A stretch of DNA of 9,711 nucleotides from Crocinitomicaceae bacterium (GCA_013215515.1 JABSPC010000008.1:1-9711), one strand, 5' to 3'; positions 1-6,940 are shown, counted from the stretch's first letter. Translations and numbers: made by a program. The notes: generated by a model not told the origin, from the letters alone.

Positions 1-180
1 GGTTTGTTGTCTTTAAGATCAACAGCATCTATTATTGGTGAAATCACAACCGCTAAGCTAGAGGTTGAGGAAGGGGCTGAGTTTTCTGGTAATTGCGTTA
101 TGAGTAATCAAAAAAACGCTACAACTGCTTCAACGAGAACTGTAAAAGAGGACGTTTTAGAAGATAACTTAGTATACTAA
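1..180 (+). CDS. Bactofilin, C-terminal part (5' end outside window)
   Basis: Frame 1 is open from the first base to a TAA at 178-180 and encodes the last 59 residues of a protein. The segment LRSTASIIGEITTAKLEVEE, followed by GAEFSGNCVMS, has the repeating short-strand pattern of the bactofilin beta-helix. There, each turn reads roughly as 'hydrophobic, G, x, I/L, x-A/T, x-x, hydrophobic, x-V/I-x-x-G-A'. A polar Lys/Asp/Glu-rich tail follows. Bactofilins polymerise into cytoskeletal filaments in the cytoplasm, often at the membrane. The next gene starts at the base after this stop codon, so the two are very probably co-transcribed. A bactofilin beside the AtpZ-like gene and the atp operon is, as I recall, a common arrangement in Bacteroidetes. 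The family call is based on only a few beta-helix turns. Confidence 0.75.
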   Translation, partial: GLLSLRSTASIIGEITTAKLEVEEGAEFSGNCVMSNQKNATTASTRTVKEDVLEDNLVY

Positions 181-402
181 ATGACCGAAAATAAGAAAGG
201 CGGAAACAAGTTTGTTAAGTTTTCATCACTCGGTGTTCAAATGATAGTTCTAATTGGCGGTGGAGCATGGGGAGGTCAATTGCTTGACAATAAAATGCAC
301 AATGCAAAGCCAATTTTCACAATAATTTTTTCACTACTTGGCATTGGAGCAAGCCTATATTTTGTAATAAAAGAAGCGAATAAATTATCAAAGGATGACT
401 AA
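181..402 (+). CDS. AtpZ/AtpI-family small membrane protein
   Basis: This 73-residue protein has two predicted transmembrane helices, about residues 17-36 and 44-64, joined by a short polar loop. The helix 1 end and loop carry GGGAWGGQLLDNK, matching the G-x-W-G-G-x-x-L-D signature of AtpZ/AtpI proteins. Family members help assemble the c-ring of the Fo sector or, in some proposals, carry Mg2+/Ca2+ to the ATP synthase. The start is the ATG directly after the bactofilin stop (TAA-ATG). The stop overlaps the next start by eight bases (395-402), which suggests translational coupling. Its place just ahead of the atp structural genes agrees with an assembly role. The family call is firm; the precise function is inferred from the family. 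Confidence 0.85.
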   Translation: MTENKKGGNKFVKFSSLGVQMIVLIGGGAWGGQLLDNKMHNAKPIFTIIFSLLGIGASLYFVIKEANKLSKDD

Positions 403-799
403 TTCATTTTTACGCGTTTCAAGCCCAGTGCTAGTTGTTATGGCGCTTCTAATTGCGGGCCATATGGCAGCGTTATTCCTTGGGCTTCCGGAAATCTATT
501 TAGCAAGCAAGTTTTGGATGATCTATTTGTTCATTATTCCCATAACGCTTATTGCTATTTATTTTATTCACAAAAGCTTTATAAAAAATTCGAAATCAGT
601 AGCGAAGAATTTTTTCATTTACATGATGGTTAAAATGATTTTCACCTTCGCGTTTTTATCGCCTTGGTTGGTTTGGAAAGACGAGTTTTCACGACCGATG
701 GTTTTTCAATTTTTCGCCATTTTCTTCCCGTTGCTTTTCGCTGAAACATTTGTGCTTGTTAAGATGCTTAATCCTAAGTCGTCTGAACAAACAAAGTGA
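395..799 (+). CDS. Four-helix integral membrane protein of the atp locus, function unknown
   Basis: This 134-residue, very hydrophobic protein has four predicted transmembrane helices, at about residues 10-32, 40-60, 70-93 and 102-125. Basic residues sit in the loop around 61-72 (HKSFIKNSKSVAKN), and the tail is short and charged. The start ATG lies inside the end of the AtpZ-like gene, an eight-base overlap that implies coupled translation. I do not recognise a named domain. The position between an AtpZ-like gene and atpB, and the size and four-helix layout, resemble the classical AtpI of other phyla. It may therefore be a divergent AtpI-type c-ring assembly factor, but this is inference from context and topology. 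No catalytic motif or cysteine cluster is visible. Confidence 0.8.
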   Translation: MTNSFLRVSSPVLVVMALLIAGHMAALFLGLPEIYLASKFWMIYLFIIPITLIAIYFIHKSFIKNSKSVAKNFFIYMMVKMIFTFAFLSPWLVWKDEFSRPMVFQFFAIFFPLLFAETFVLVKMLNPKSSEQTK

Positions 800-959
800 G
801 CATTAATTCTATCGCTCTATAAGATCATATTCATACCCTTCAATCTATCTTCGTCCTCAATATTAGCCAGTTCAGAATGCCTATTTACGGGTTTAATCTA
901 AAAATCTTAATTTTTAATAAACTTGGGCTTCATTTCTTTTCTTATTGTCGAAATAACTA

Positions 960-967
960 TATCTTTG
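960..967 (+). promoter_or_regulatory. Promoter -7 box for atpB (Bacteroidetes type)
   Basis: TATCTTTG is a full match to the Bacteroidetes sigma-ABfr -7 consensus TAnnTTTG. It lies 27 bases before the atpB ATG, which would leave a leader of roughly 20 bases. The -33 element is not clear: a TTG at 945-947 is too close (12-base spacer), and TTTC at 933-936 has a plausible 23-base spacer but a poor sequence. The box sits inside the 195-base gap between the four-helix protein and atpB. The operon for the ATP synthase subunits therefore probably has its own promoter, distinct from that of the bactofilin group. No terminator was seen between positions 800 and 950. Confidence 0.55.
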
Positions 968-994
968 TGCCGAATTAAAAAGCAGATATTCGCT

Positions 995-2089
995 ATGAAA
1001 TTTAAGAATAGCATGTTAATGAGGGGGTTATTGCTACTTTTCGTGATCGGAAGTTCATTCGCGACTTTTGCAAATGAGCATGAAGAAGGAGAAGAAGAAA
1101 AGTTTAATGCTGCAGAATATGCAGTGCATCATGCCTTAGATGCGCATGAGTTTCATTTTACTGATGATATTGTAATTCCATTGCCAGTTATTCTTTGGAC
1201 TGATAAAGGAATTGTAACGTTTATGTCTTCGGCATTTCAGCATGACGATAAAGGAGAATTCGTCGTTGAAAAGGATGGGATGAAGTTTGTGAAGTTCCAT
1301 GAAAAAATATACCTACTCGAAGATGGTGCTGATGCCTTAGTGTTGAATGAAGAGCATCATGTAGAAAACGCATCTGAAGTTCTTTTGGATTTCTCTTTAA
1401 CTAAGAACGTTGTTACAATGTTCCTAGTTATGTTTTTAATGCTGTTAGTATTTCTTAAAAGCGCTAAGTTTTACAAAAGAGAAACGCAAATTGCACCTAG
1501 AGGAATTGCAGGTTGGACAGAGCCTATTATTTTGTTTATTAAGGAATTGGCATCTGACAATATTGAAGGAGATAAGTACAAAAAGTTCCTTCCTTATCTA
1601 TTGACTGTTTTCTTCTTTATCTTGTTCGGTAACTTGTTAGGATTGCTTCCAATTCTTTCGAACCCAAACATGACAGGAAGTATCTCAATTACTTTGATGC
1701 TTGCAATGTTCACTTTCGTCATTCAAATGATGAGTACGAAAAAGACATACTGGCTTCACATTTTTGATCCGTTAGGTGATTCAATGAGTTGGGGAGCGAA
1801 GATTCCATTATACATTATATTATTGCCGATTGAGGTTTTAGGGATCTTTATTAAGCCAGCAGCCTTAATGATTCGTTTGTTTGCGAATATTACTGCAGGT
1901 CACATTATCGTGGTTTCGTTAATCGCAATCATATTTGTTAACCAGAGTGCCTGGTGGTCCGGGCTTTCAGTTCCAATGACCTTGTTTATTTCAGGGTTGG
2001 AGTTGTTAGTGGCATTCCTACAAGCGTATATATTCACGATGCTTTCTGCATTGTTTATAGGTTCGGCTGTAGAATCGGCACATGAATAA
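995..2089 (+). CDS. atpB: F0F1 ATP synthase subunit a
   Basis: This 364-residue Fo subunit a forms the stator half-channels that pass protons to the c-ring. The C-terminal two thirds are the conserved membrane domain, starting near residue 138. The functional signature RLFANITAGHIIV places the essential Arg (E. coli R210 equivalent) at residue 294, and the last helix carries LQAYIFTMLSALFIG with the conserved Gln. The N-terminus is extended compared with E. coli (271 residues). Residues 1-26 look like a signal peptide (LLLLFVIGSSFATFA), followed by an exported Glu/His-rich segment. This extension is usual in Bacteroidetes. An in-frame TTG at 923 would add 24 residues, but it lies upstream of the -7 box at 960-967 and spoils the signal peptide. 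The ATG at 995 is therefore preferred. Confidence 0.95.
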   Translation: MKFKNSMLMRGLLLLFVIGSSFATFANEHEEGEEEKFNAAEYAVHHALDAHEFHFTDDIVIPLPVILWTDKGIVTFMSSAFQHDDKGEFVVEKDGMKFVKFHEKIYLLEDGADALVLNEEHHVENASEVLLDFSLTKNVVTMFLVMFLMLLVFLKSAKFYKRETQIAPRGIAGWTEPIILFIKELASDNIEGDKYKKFLPYLLTVFFFILFGNLLGLLPILSNPNMTGSISITLMLAMFTFVIQMMSTKKTYWLHIFDPLGDSMSWGAKIPLYIILLPIEVLGIFIKPAALMIRLFANITAGHIIVVSLIAIIFVNQSAWWSGLSVPMTLFISGLELLVAFLQAYIFTMLSALFIGSAVESAHE

Positions 2090-2096
2090 TTAGTAA

Positions 2097-2321
<225 letters not shown>

Positions 2322-2328
2322 AAAACAC

Positions 2329-2388
2329 TTATTGGCGGTAGGGATTGCCTATCGCCAGTAATTATTTGAAATTCGATAGTTATCGGAT
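2329..2388 (+). promoter_or_regulatory. Two intercistronic stem-loops between atpE and atpF
   Basis: The first hairpin pairs TTATTGGCGGTAGG (2329-2342) with CCTATCGCCAGTAA (2348-2361). It has 14 base pairs, two of them G-U, around a five-base loop. A weaker second hairpin pairs ATTCGAT (2371-2377) with ATCGGAT (2382-2388), followed by a run of nine A (2394-2402) just before the atpF start. The first is stable for such AT-rich DNA and is not followed by a clean T tract. It is therefore more likely an mRNA-stabilising or processing element, or a partial attenuator, than a full terminator. The role is inferred; the pairing is seen directly. Confidence 0.6.
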
Positions 2389-2405
2389 GAATTAAAAAAA
2401 AAGAA

Positions 2406-2900
2406 ATGGATATTATAACACCTGCGGTCGGTCAGATATTTTGGGGAAGTTTAGTCTTCTTGATATTAATGTTTTTACTCGCTAAATTTGCTTGGAAACC
2501 AATCCTTGGAGCAGTAAACGAACGTGAGAAAACAATTTCAGAATCATTGGAATTGGCTGAAAAAACGAAAGCAGAAATGTTGACGTTGCAAGCTGAAAAT
2601 GAGAGCTTATTGAAAGAAGCTCGCGCAGAAAGAGATTTGATGATCAAAGATGCTAAGGAAACTGCGTCTAAGATGGTTGCTGATGCGAAAGGGATTGCGA
2701 AAGAGGAAGGGAACAAAATGTTGGCTACTGCTCGTGAATCTATCAACGCGGAAAAAGCAGCTGCAATTACTGAACTTAAACTTCAAGTTGCTGCATTCTC
2801 AATCGAAATTGCTGAGACAATTGTTAAAGGAGAACTTTCTTCTGAGACAAAACAAAAAGCATTGGCTGACAAGTTAGCTGAAGACATTAACTTGAACTAA
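2406..2900 (+). CDS. atpF: F0F1 ATP synthase subunit b
   Basis: This 164-residue peripheral-stalk subunit b links the a subunit in the membrane to delta/alpha on F1. A single N-terminal transmembrane helix (about residues 8-27, with FWGSLVFLILMFLLAKFAW) is followed by KPILGAVNEREKTI, the usual membrane-exit segment. From there to the C-terminus it is a long charged heptad-type helix rich in Ala, Glu and Lys, as expected for the dimeric coiled coil. The length agrees with the family (156-170). The ATG follows an A-rich stretch without a Shine-Dalgarno sequence. It ends seven bases before atpH. Only one b-type gene is present in the window, so a b homodimer is likely. Confidence 0.95.
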   Translation: MDIITPAVGQIFWGSLVFLILMFLLAKFAWKPILGAVNEREKTISESLELAEKTKAEMLTLQAENESLLKEARAERDLMIKDAKETASKMVADAKGIAKEEGNKMLATARESINAEKAAAITELKLQVAAFSIEIAETIVKGELSSETKQKALADKLAEDINLN

Positions 2901-2907
2901 GACGAAG

Positions 2908-3441
2908 ATGAAGAGCACTAAAGCAGCATCAAGATATGCAACGGCCTTACTAGAAATTGCAAACGATCAAAATCAGGTCGATACGATTTTAGGTGACATG
3001 CAGTTCTTATTAAGTGTGAATAACGACGCTCGCGACTTTGGATTATTGATTGCCAGCCCAATTGTAACATCTGATAAAAAGATCAAAATATTTGAAATGA
3101 TATTTGATCAATTTGAAGAAGCATCAATGGCTTTCATTAGGCTGATTACTAAGAACAGAAGAGAGGATATTCTTCCTGAAATAGCAGCTTCATTCGATGA
3201 GCAAGTTAAAGCGCAAAGAGGAATCGTTCCAATTACATTGGTATCTGCTGTTCCACTTGATGAGAATACAAAAAATACAATACTAGCGAAAGTTGAAGAT
3301 TCAATTGAAGGACAACTTGAGGTAGAAGAGATAATAGACGAATCACTCATGGGAGGGTTCGTGGTGAAAATGGGAGATACTCAAATTGACGCTTCTGTTT
3401 TGAACCAATTTAATAATTTGAAACAACGTTTAATGCGTTAG
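2908..3441 (+). CDS. atpH: F0F1 ATP synthase subunit delta
   Basis: This 177-residue delta (OSCP) subunit caps the F1 head and binds the b stalk. The N-terminal helical domain begins with the family's typical ASRYATALLEIA (residues 7-18). The C-terminal part carries the conserved EIIDESLMGGFVVKMGDTQ segment, then a closing LNQFNNLKQRLMR helix. The length matches the family (about 175-180). It starts seven bases after atpF, within the order b-delta-alpha-gamma seen in most bacterial atp operons. Nothing is unusual in the protein; the 54-base spacer behind it holds a REP-like palindrome. Confidence 0.95.
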   Translation: MKSTKAASRYATALLEIANDQNQVDTILGDMQFLLSVNNDARDFGLLIASPIVTSDKKIKIFEMIFDQFEEASMAFIRLITKNRREDILPEIAASFDEQVKAQRGIVPITLVSAVPLDENTKNTILAKVEDSIEGQLEVEEIIDESLMGGFVVKMGDTQIDASVLNQFNNLKQRLMR

Positions 3442-3449
3442 TTTATTAG

Positions 3450-3476
3450 GGCGCACTGAGCTAGTCGAAGTGAGCC
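3450..3476. repeat. REP-like palindrome between atpH and atpA
   Basis: GGCGCACT (3450-3457) and AGTGAGCC (3469-3476) pair at seven of eight positions around an 11-base loop. The core reads CACTGAGCTAGTCGAAGTG. It closely resembles the very common dispersed motif of the form C(A/C)CTGAGCnnGTCGAAG(T/G)G, found in intergenic DNA of Bacteroidetes and other phyla. The repeat family is recognised from memory. Only one copy is in the window, so its repetitive nature cannot be shown here. It occupies about half of the spacer and would be transcribed within the operon mRNA. Confidence 0.6.
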
Positions 3477-3495
3477 GATTTAATATCTACATAAG

Positions 3496-5070
3496 ATGGC
3501 AGATGTAAAACCAGCAGAAGTTTCTGCAATATTAAGAGAGCAACTTTCTGGATTCCGTTCGGAAGCAGAATTACAAGAAGTAGGTACTGTACTTACTATT
3601 GGTGATGGTATTGCTCGTATTTACGGATTGAAAGGAGTTCAGTACGGTGAATTGATTGAGTTCGATGGTGGACTTCAAGCAATCGCTTTGAACTTAGAGG
3701 AAGACAACGTAGGAGCTGTACTTCTAGGGAAATCTACTGCAGTAAAAGAAGGAGACACCGTTAAGCGTCTTGGTCGTATTGCTTCAGTTCAGGTTGGAGA
3801 AGGAATGGTTGGTCGTGTTGTTGATACTCTTGGAAATCCAATTGATGGTAAAGGACCAATTGAAGGTGAATTGTACGAAATGCCAATCGAGCGTAAAGCT
3901 CCTGGTGTACTTTTCCGTCAGCCGGTAAACGAACCTCTTCAAACTGGAATTAAGGCAATTGATGCAATGATTCCTGTTGGACGTGGACAACGTGAGCTTG
4001 TTATTGGTGATCGTCAAACGGGTAAAACAACAGTTTGTATTGATACAATAATTAACCAAAAAGAATTCTACGATAGAGGAGAAACAGTTTACTGTATCTA
4101 CGTTGCAATTGGTCAAAAAGGATCAACTGTTGCTGGAATCGTTAAGAAATTAGAAGATGCAGGAGCAATGGCTTATACAGTTGTTGTTGCGGCAAACGCT
4201 TCAGATCCTGCTCCAATCCAATTCTACGCTCCAATGACTGGTGCTGCAATTGGTGAGTTCTTTAGAGATACGGGTCGTCCAGCATTAATCGTTTTTGATG
4301 ATTTATCTAAACAAGCGGTAGCATACCGTGAGGTATCACTTCTTCTTCGTCGTCCTCCAGGTCGTGAGGCTTACCCGGGAGATGTATTTTACCTTCATTC
4401 AAGATTATTAGAGCGTTCTGCAAAAATTATCGATGATGATGAGATCGCAAAACAAATGAATGATTGTCCAGAATCAATTAAACACTTGGTTAAAGGTGGT
4501 GGTTCGTTAACGGCACTTCCAATTATTGAAACGCAAGCAGGTGATGTTTCTGCATATATTCCAACAAACGTAATTTCGATTACTGACGGACAAATCTTCT
4601 TAGAAGGTGACTTGTTTAACGCAGGTATTCGTCCAGCGATTAACGTAGGTATCTCTGTATCTCGTGTTGGAGGGAATGCACAAATTAAGTCAATGAAAAA
4701 GGTTGCTGGAACATTGAAGCTTGATCAAGCACAGTTCCGTGAACTAGAGGCTTTTGCTAAGTTTGGATCCGATTTGGATGCATCAACAAAATCTGTACTT
4801 GATAAAGGTTCAAGAAATGTTGAGATCTTAAAGCAAATGGAAGGTGATCCATACCCGGTAGAGAAGCAAGTTGCTATTATCTATGTTGGTTCTAAAGGTT
4901 TAATCCAAAACGTTCCAATTAATAAAGTAAAAGAATTCGAGAACGAATACTTGGATTACTTAGATGCTAAGCACAGAGATACATTGGATGCACTTAAAGG
5001 CGGAAAATACACTTCAGCTGAAACTGATGTGTTAGAAACTGTTTGTAAAGAGCTTTCAGCAAAATACTAG
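3496..5070 (+). CDS. atpA: F0F1 ATP synthase subunit alpha
   Basis: This 524-residue, non-catalytic nucleotide-binding subunit alternates with beta in the F1 hexamer. The N-terminal beta-barrel domain covers about residues 25-95. The P-loop GDRQTGKT is at 171-178. The Walker B strand ALIVFDD ends in Asp268-Asp269. The Arg finger is Arg390 in [12 protein letters not shown] and reaches into the catalytic site of the neighbouring beta subunit. The [25 protein letters not shown] segment is highly conserved in the family. The length is slightly above E. coli (513). It is the longest gene of the window and uses codons typical of a highly expressed Bacteroidetes gene. The ATG is preceded by an AT-rich leader without a Shine-Dalgarno sequence. 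Confidence 0.98.
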   Translation: MADVKPAEVSAILREQLSGFRSEAELQEVGTVLTIGDGIARIYGLKGVQYGELIEFDGGLQAIALNLEEDNVGAVLLGKSTAVKEGDTVKRLGRIASVQVGEGMVGRVVDTLGNPIDGKGPIEGELYEMPIERKAPGVLFRQPVNEPLQTGIKAIDAMIPVGRGQRELVIGDRQTGKTTVCIDTIINQKEFYDRGETVYCIYVAIGQKGSTVAGIVKKLEDAGAMAYTVVVAANASDPAPIQFYAPMTGAAIGEFFRDTGRPALIVFDDLSKQAVAYREVSLLLRRPPGREAYPGDVFYLHSRLLERSAKIIDDDEIAKQMNDCPESIKHLVKGGGSLTALPIIETQAGDVSAYIPTNVISITDGQIFLEGDLFNAGIRPAINVGISVSRVGGNAQIKSMKKVAGTLKLDQAQFRELEAFAKFGSDLDASTKSVLDKGSRNVEILKQMEGDPYPVEKQVAIIYVGSKGLIQNVPINKVKEFENEYLDYLDAKHRDTLDALKGGKYTSAETDVLETVCKELSAKY

Positions 5071-5071
5071 A

Positions 5072-5126
5072 AAATTAGAAATTGTGGATTAGGAATTCAA
5101 ACCTCCTAATTCATAATTCATAATTA
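5072..5126. repeat. Long imperfect palindrome filling the atpA-atpG spacer
   Basis: The 23-base arm 5072-5094 pairs with 5104-5126 around a nine-base loop. By hand I count 18 Watson-Crick pairs, two G-T pairs and three mismatches. The best-matching part is next to the loop (ATTAGGA at 5088-5094 against TCCTAAT at 5104-5110). The right arm is itself made of a tandem TAATTCA-like unit. Nearly the whole 62-base spacer is used. AT-rich palindromes of this composition are frequent in flavobacterial spacers, as far as I know. It could protect or process the mRNA between alpha and gamma, or could be a dispersed repeat. Confidence 0.6.
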
Positions 5127-5132
5127 TAAAAG

Positions 5133-6008
5133 ATGGCAAATCTTAAAGAAATAAAAAACAGAATTACCTCTATTTCATCTACGATGCAGATTACTTCTGC
5201 GATGAAAATGGTTTCTGCTTCAAAATTAAAGCGTGCGCAAGATGCTATTACGCAAATGCGACCTTATTCTGAGAAATTGCAAGAAATCTTGGGGAATCTT
5301 AGTGCTACATTGGATCTTTCTGAAAATGCATTTGCAGATCAAAGAGAGATTAAAAATGTAATCCTTGTTGCAGTAACTTCGAATAGGGGTTTGTGTGGTG
5401 GTTTCAATAACAACGTCATCAAGAAGGCAGAAGCCCTTATCGCTGGTGATTATGCTGATTATAACACGAAGTTAATTGCTGTTGGAAAGAAGGTAAATGA
5501 TTCTTTTAAAAGTTCAGATAATTATTCCCGTCCAGATGGGATTGGAGAAGCGGAAGAAATGTTCAACGATTTGACTTTCGAACGTAGCTCAGTATTGGCT
5601 CAGTATTTAATGGATGAGTTCCAAGCTGGAAACGTGGATAAGGTTGTTATCGTTTATAACAAGTTTAAAAACGCAGCGGTTCAAGAGATAATGGACGAGC
5701 AATTCTTGCCTATTATTGCAACAGTTGAAGAAGACGGTTCTTCTGCAGGTGATTACTTGTTTGAACCTTCTAAATCTGGAATCGTTGAAGATTTATTGCC
5801 AAAATCATTGAAAGTTCAATTGTTCAAAGCGCTATTAGATTCTAGTGCATCTGAACACGGAGCGAGAATGACTGCAATGCACAAAGCAACTGACAACGCT
5901 GGTGATATGAAGCGTGAATTAACACTTCAATATAACAAAGCGCGTCAAGCTTCAATTACAAATGAGATTCTTGAAATCGTTGGTGGTGCGGAAGCCTTGA
6001 ACGATTAG
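5133..6008 (+). CDS. atpG: F0F1 ATP synthase subunit gamma
   Basis: This 291-residue central-shaft subunit gamma rotates inside the alpha/beta hexamer. The N-terminal helix begins MANLKEIKNRITSISSTMQI and contains the usual TSAMKMVSASKLKRAQ. The Rossmann-like middle has the conserved NRGLCGGFN. The C-terminal helix includes ARMTAMHKATDNAGDM, followed by a segment ending in QASITNEILEIVGGAEAL. The two terminal helices form the antiparallel coiled coil of the shaft. The length is normal (about 285-290). Two TAG codons stand in tandem at the end. It is the last gene of the operon: a terminator follows and atpD/atpC are missing. Confidence 0.97.
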   Translation: MANLKEIKNRITSISSTMQITSAMKMVSASKLKRAQDAITQMRPYSEKLQEILGNLSATLDLSENAFADQREIKNVILVAVTSNRGLCGGFNNNVIKKAEALIAGDYADYNTKLIAVGKKVNDSFKSSDNYSRPDGIGEAEEMFNDLTFERSSVLAQYLMDEFQAGNVDKVVIVYNKFKNAAVQEIMDEQFLPIIATVEEDGSSAGDYLFEPSKSGIVEDLLPKSLKVQLFKALLDSSASEHGARMTAMHKATDNAGDMKRELTLQYNKARQASITNEILEIVGGAEALND

Positions 6009-6032
6009 TAGAAATATTCTTTTATTAAAAGC

Positions 6033-6062
6033 CCTCTTAATTTTGTCAAGAGGAATTTTTTT
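6033..6062 (+). terminator. Rho-independent terminator of the atp operon
   Basis: CCTCTT (6033-6038) pairs with AAGAGG (6048-6053) around a nine-base loop and is followed by AA and seven T. It lies 24 bases after the atpG stop and ends the + strand operon. It lies immediately next to a terminator on the opposite strand. Confidence 0.85.
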
Positions 6063-6068
6063 GTATCC

Positions 6069-6099
6069 AAAAATCCCTTCCAGAATTCCTAGAGGGGAT
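6069..6099 (-). terminator. Rho-independent terminator of the - strand gene group
   Basis: Read on the - strand, ATCCC (6099-6095), one mismatch, then TCTAG (6093-6089) pairs with CTGGA and GGGAT (6083-6073). This leaves a five-base loop and one G-U pair, and five T follow (6073-6069). It lies about 29 bases beyond the stop codon of the decayed T9SS cargo gene. With the atpG terminator it forms a convergent pair separating the two transcription units. Confidence 0.65.
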
Positions 6100-6127
6100 A
6101 GCAATTTGTAAAAGGAATAAGTTCGTA

Positions 6128-6825
6128 TTATTCTATAATTATTTTGCGTTCTTCAACAGTACCACTTTCCGTAACGAACTTTGCGATATAGAATCCTGCA
6201 GAGAATTCCGTTAAATCCACTCTAGAAGATGCATGAGCATCGATATCTGTGCTTATTACATTTCTCCTGATCTAGAATAAAGATCGACGTGAATGCTTTC
6301 TTCAAAATCATTAGTGATAGTAACATTTCCATTTGATGGATTTGGGAATATCTTAATTGAATTCTTTGTTAACGGTCCAGCCATTCGATTTGGTCCTTGA
6401 TTTTCATCATCGATAACTACAACTACACATTTTTGATATGATTTTGAAATAGTATAGTATGATCCATCTGTGAAGTTAAAAGTTGCATAAACCGTTCCAC
6501 AAATGCTCCGGTAGTTGGCATATTGAAAGTATGGGTTGGAACAGTACTCGTATACGTTGTACCTCCAAGTGAGAAGACTACCGATGAAATTATACTGTTA
6601 CCATAAGTCGAAGCAGCCTCAAAATGTGTAATGCATTCTTGTTGCCATATCGTCAATGTCGACAAACATATTACCAGTTGAATGCCATGGTGTACAACAT
6701 CCTCCGGCTGGGTGATAATTTTGAACAGCAATTTTGATCCGGTAACGTTTACCGTGTTCAAAAGTGTATCCCGTTTTTGCGCTTGATCCCTTATTTGTCA
6801 ATAGAATCTCGATGTTAAAACCAAA
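6128..6825 (-). pseudogene. Decayed secreted protein gene with T9SS type A C-terminal sorting domain
   Basis: Three reading frames on the - strand must be joined to give one protein. From 6825 the first frame encodes GYTFEHGKRYRIKIAVQNYH and GNMFVDIDD. Near 6640-6655 the reading moves to a second frame (ECITHFEAASTYGN). Near 6495-6512 it moves to a third (GTVYATFNFTDGSYYTISKS, then IKIFPNPSNGNVTI). Near 6258-6268 it moves again to VISTDIDAHASSRVDLTEF, AGFYIAKFVTESGTVEERK and IIIE, with TAA at 6130-6128. The IxIFPNPSNGxxxI start and GxYIxKxxxxxG...K end are the hallmarks of the type A sorting domain, which directs proteins to the T9SS for surface attachment or release. Each shift is explained by loss of one base. 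There is no ATG and no signal peptide: the coding part begins right at the upstream terminator. The gene is both 5'-truncated and frameshifted. The function of the lost N-terminal region is unknown. Confidence 0.85.
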
Positions 6826-6860
6826 CAAAAAGTCCTGTATCGTAATGATACAGGACTTTT
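6826..6860 (-). terminator. Terminator of the LamG-domain gene
   Basis: AAAAGTCCTGTATC (6828-6841) and GATACAGGACTTTT (6847-6860) form a perfect 14-base-pair stem with a five-base loop. On the - strand it ends in TTTTTG, a proper U tract after the LamG gene. The + strand also has TTTTC after the stem, so some bidirectional activity is possible. It occupies the same place in the module as the terminators at 8132-8162 and 8920-8950, but its stem sequence is different. Confidence 0.85.
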
Positions 6861-6940
6861 CTTCTCTTTGTAGCGGGGGCTACTGAATTATCTAACTTCG
6901 TTTTTGATTTCAACGAAGTGCTTAGTTTCTATTCAAATTC
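6861..6940 (-). repeat. Intergenic module, copy 1: 3'-UTR part
   Basis: In order along the + strand: the mini-hairpin GTAGC-GGGG-GCTAC (6870-6883), then ATCTAAC (6889-6895, sense GTTAGAT), then an inverted repeat ACTTCGTT (6895-6902) / AACGAAGT (6912-6919), then the stop codon and last codons of the LamG gene. The same order is found at 8163-8240 and, in its first half, at 8951-8995. It would be the 3'-UTR of the LamG mRNA, placed between the stop codon and the terminator. Confidence 0.8.

Noticed and set aside
923..994. Upstream TTG start for atpB adding 24 residues.
   Set aside because: It lies before the -7 box at 960-967 and puts extra residues ahead of a good signal peptide. The ATG at 995 explains both.
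2650..2877. Second + strand frame inside atpF (Leu/Lys/Arg-rich).
   Set aside because: It is a frame shadow of the Ala/Glu/Lys-rich coiled coil of subunit b.
3784..4116. Long - strand open frame inside atpA.
   Set aside because: It lies opposite a strongly conserved coding sequence and its translation is low-complexity Asn/Thr/Cys-rich. The same holds for the other antisense frames within atpB, atpF, atpH and the LamG gene.
6868..6884. GTAGCGGGGGC resembles the 3' end of a tRNA gene on the - strand.
   Set aside because: No T-loop, anticodon arm or cloverleaf can be drawn around it in any of the three copies. The sequence fits better as a small hairpin.
6870..6895. Integron attC-like reading of the module: sense GTTAGAT fits GTTRRRY and genes stand between repeats in one orientation.
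   Set aside because: No matching RYYYAAC partner or paired L/R boxes were found at a suitable distance, the genes have their own promoters and terminators, and no integrase is in the window.
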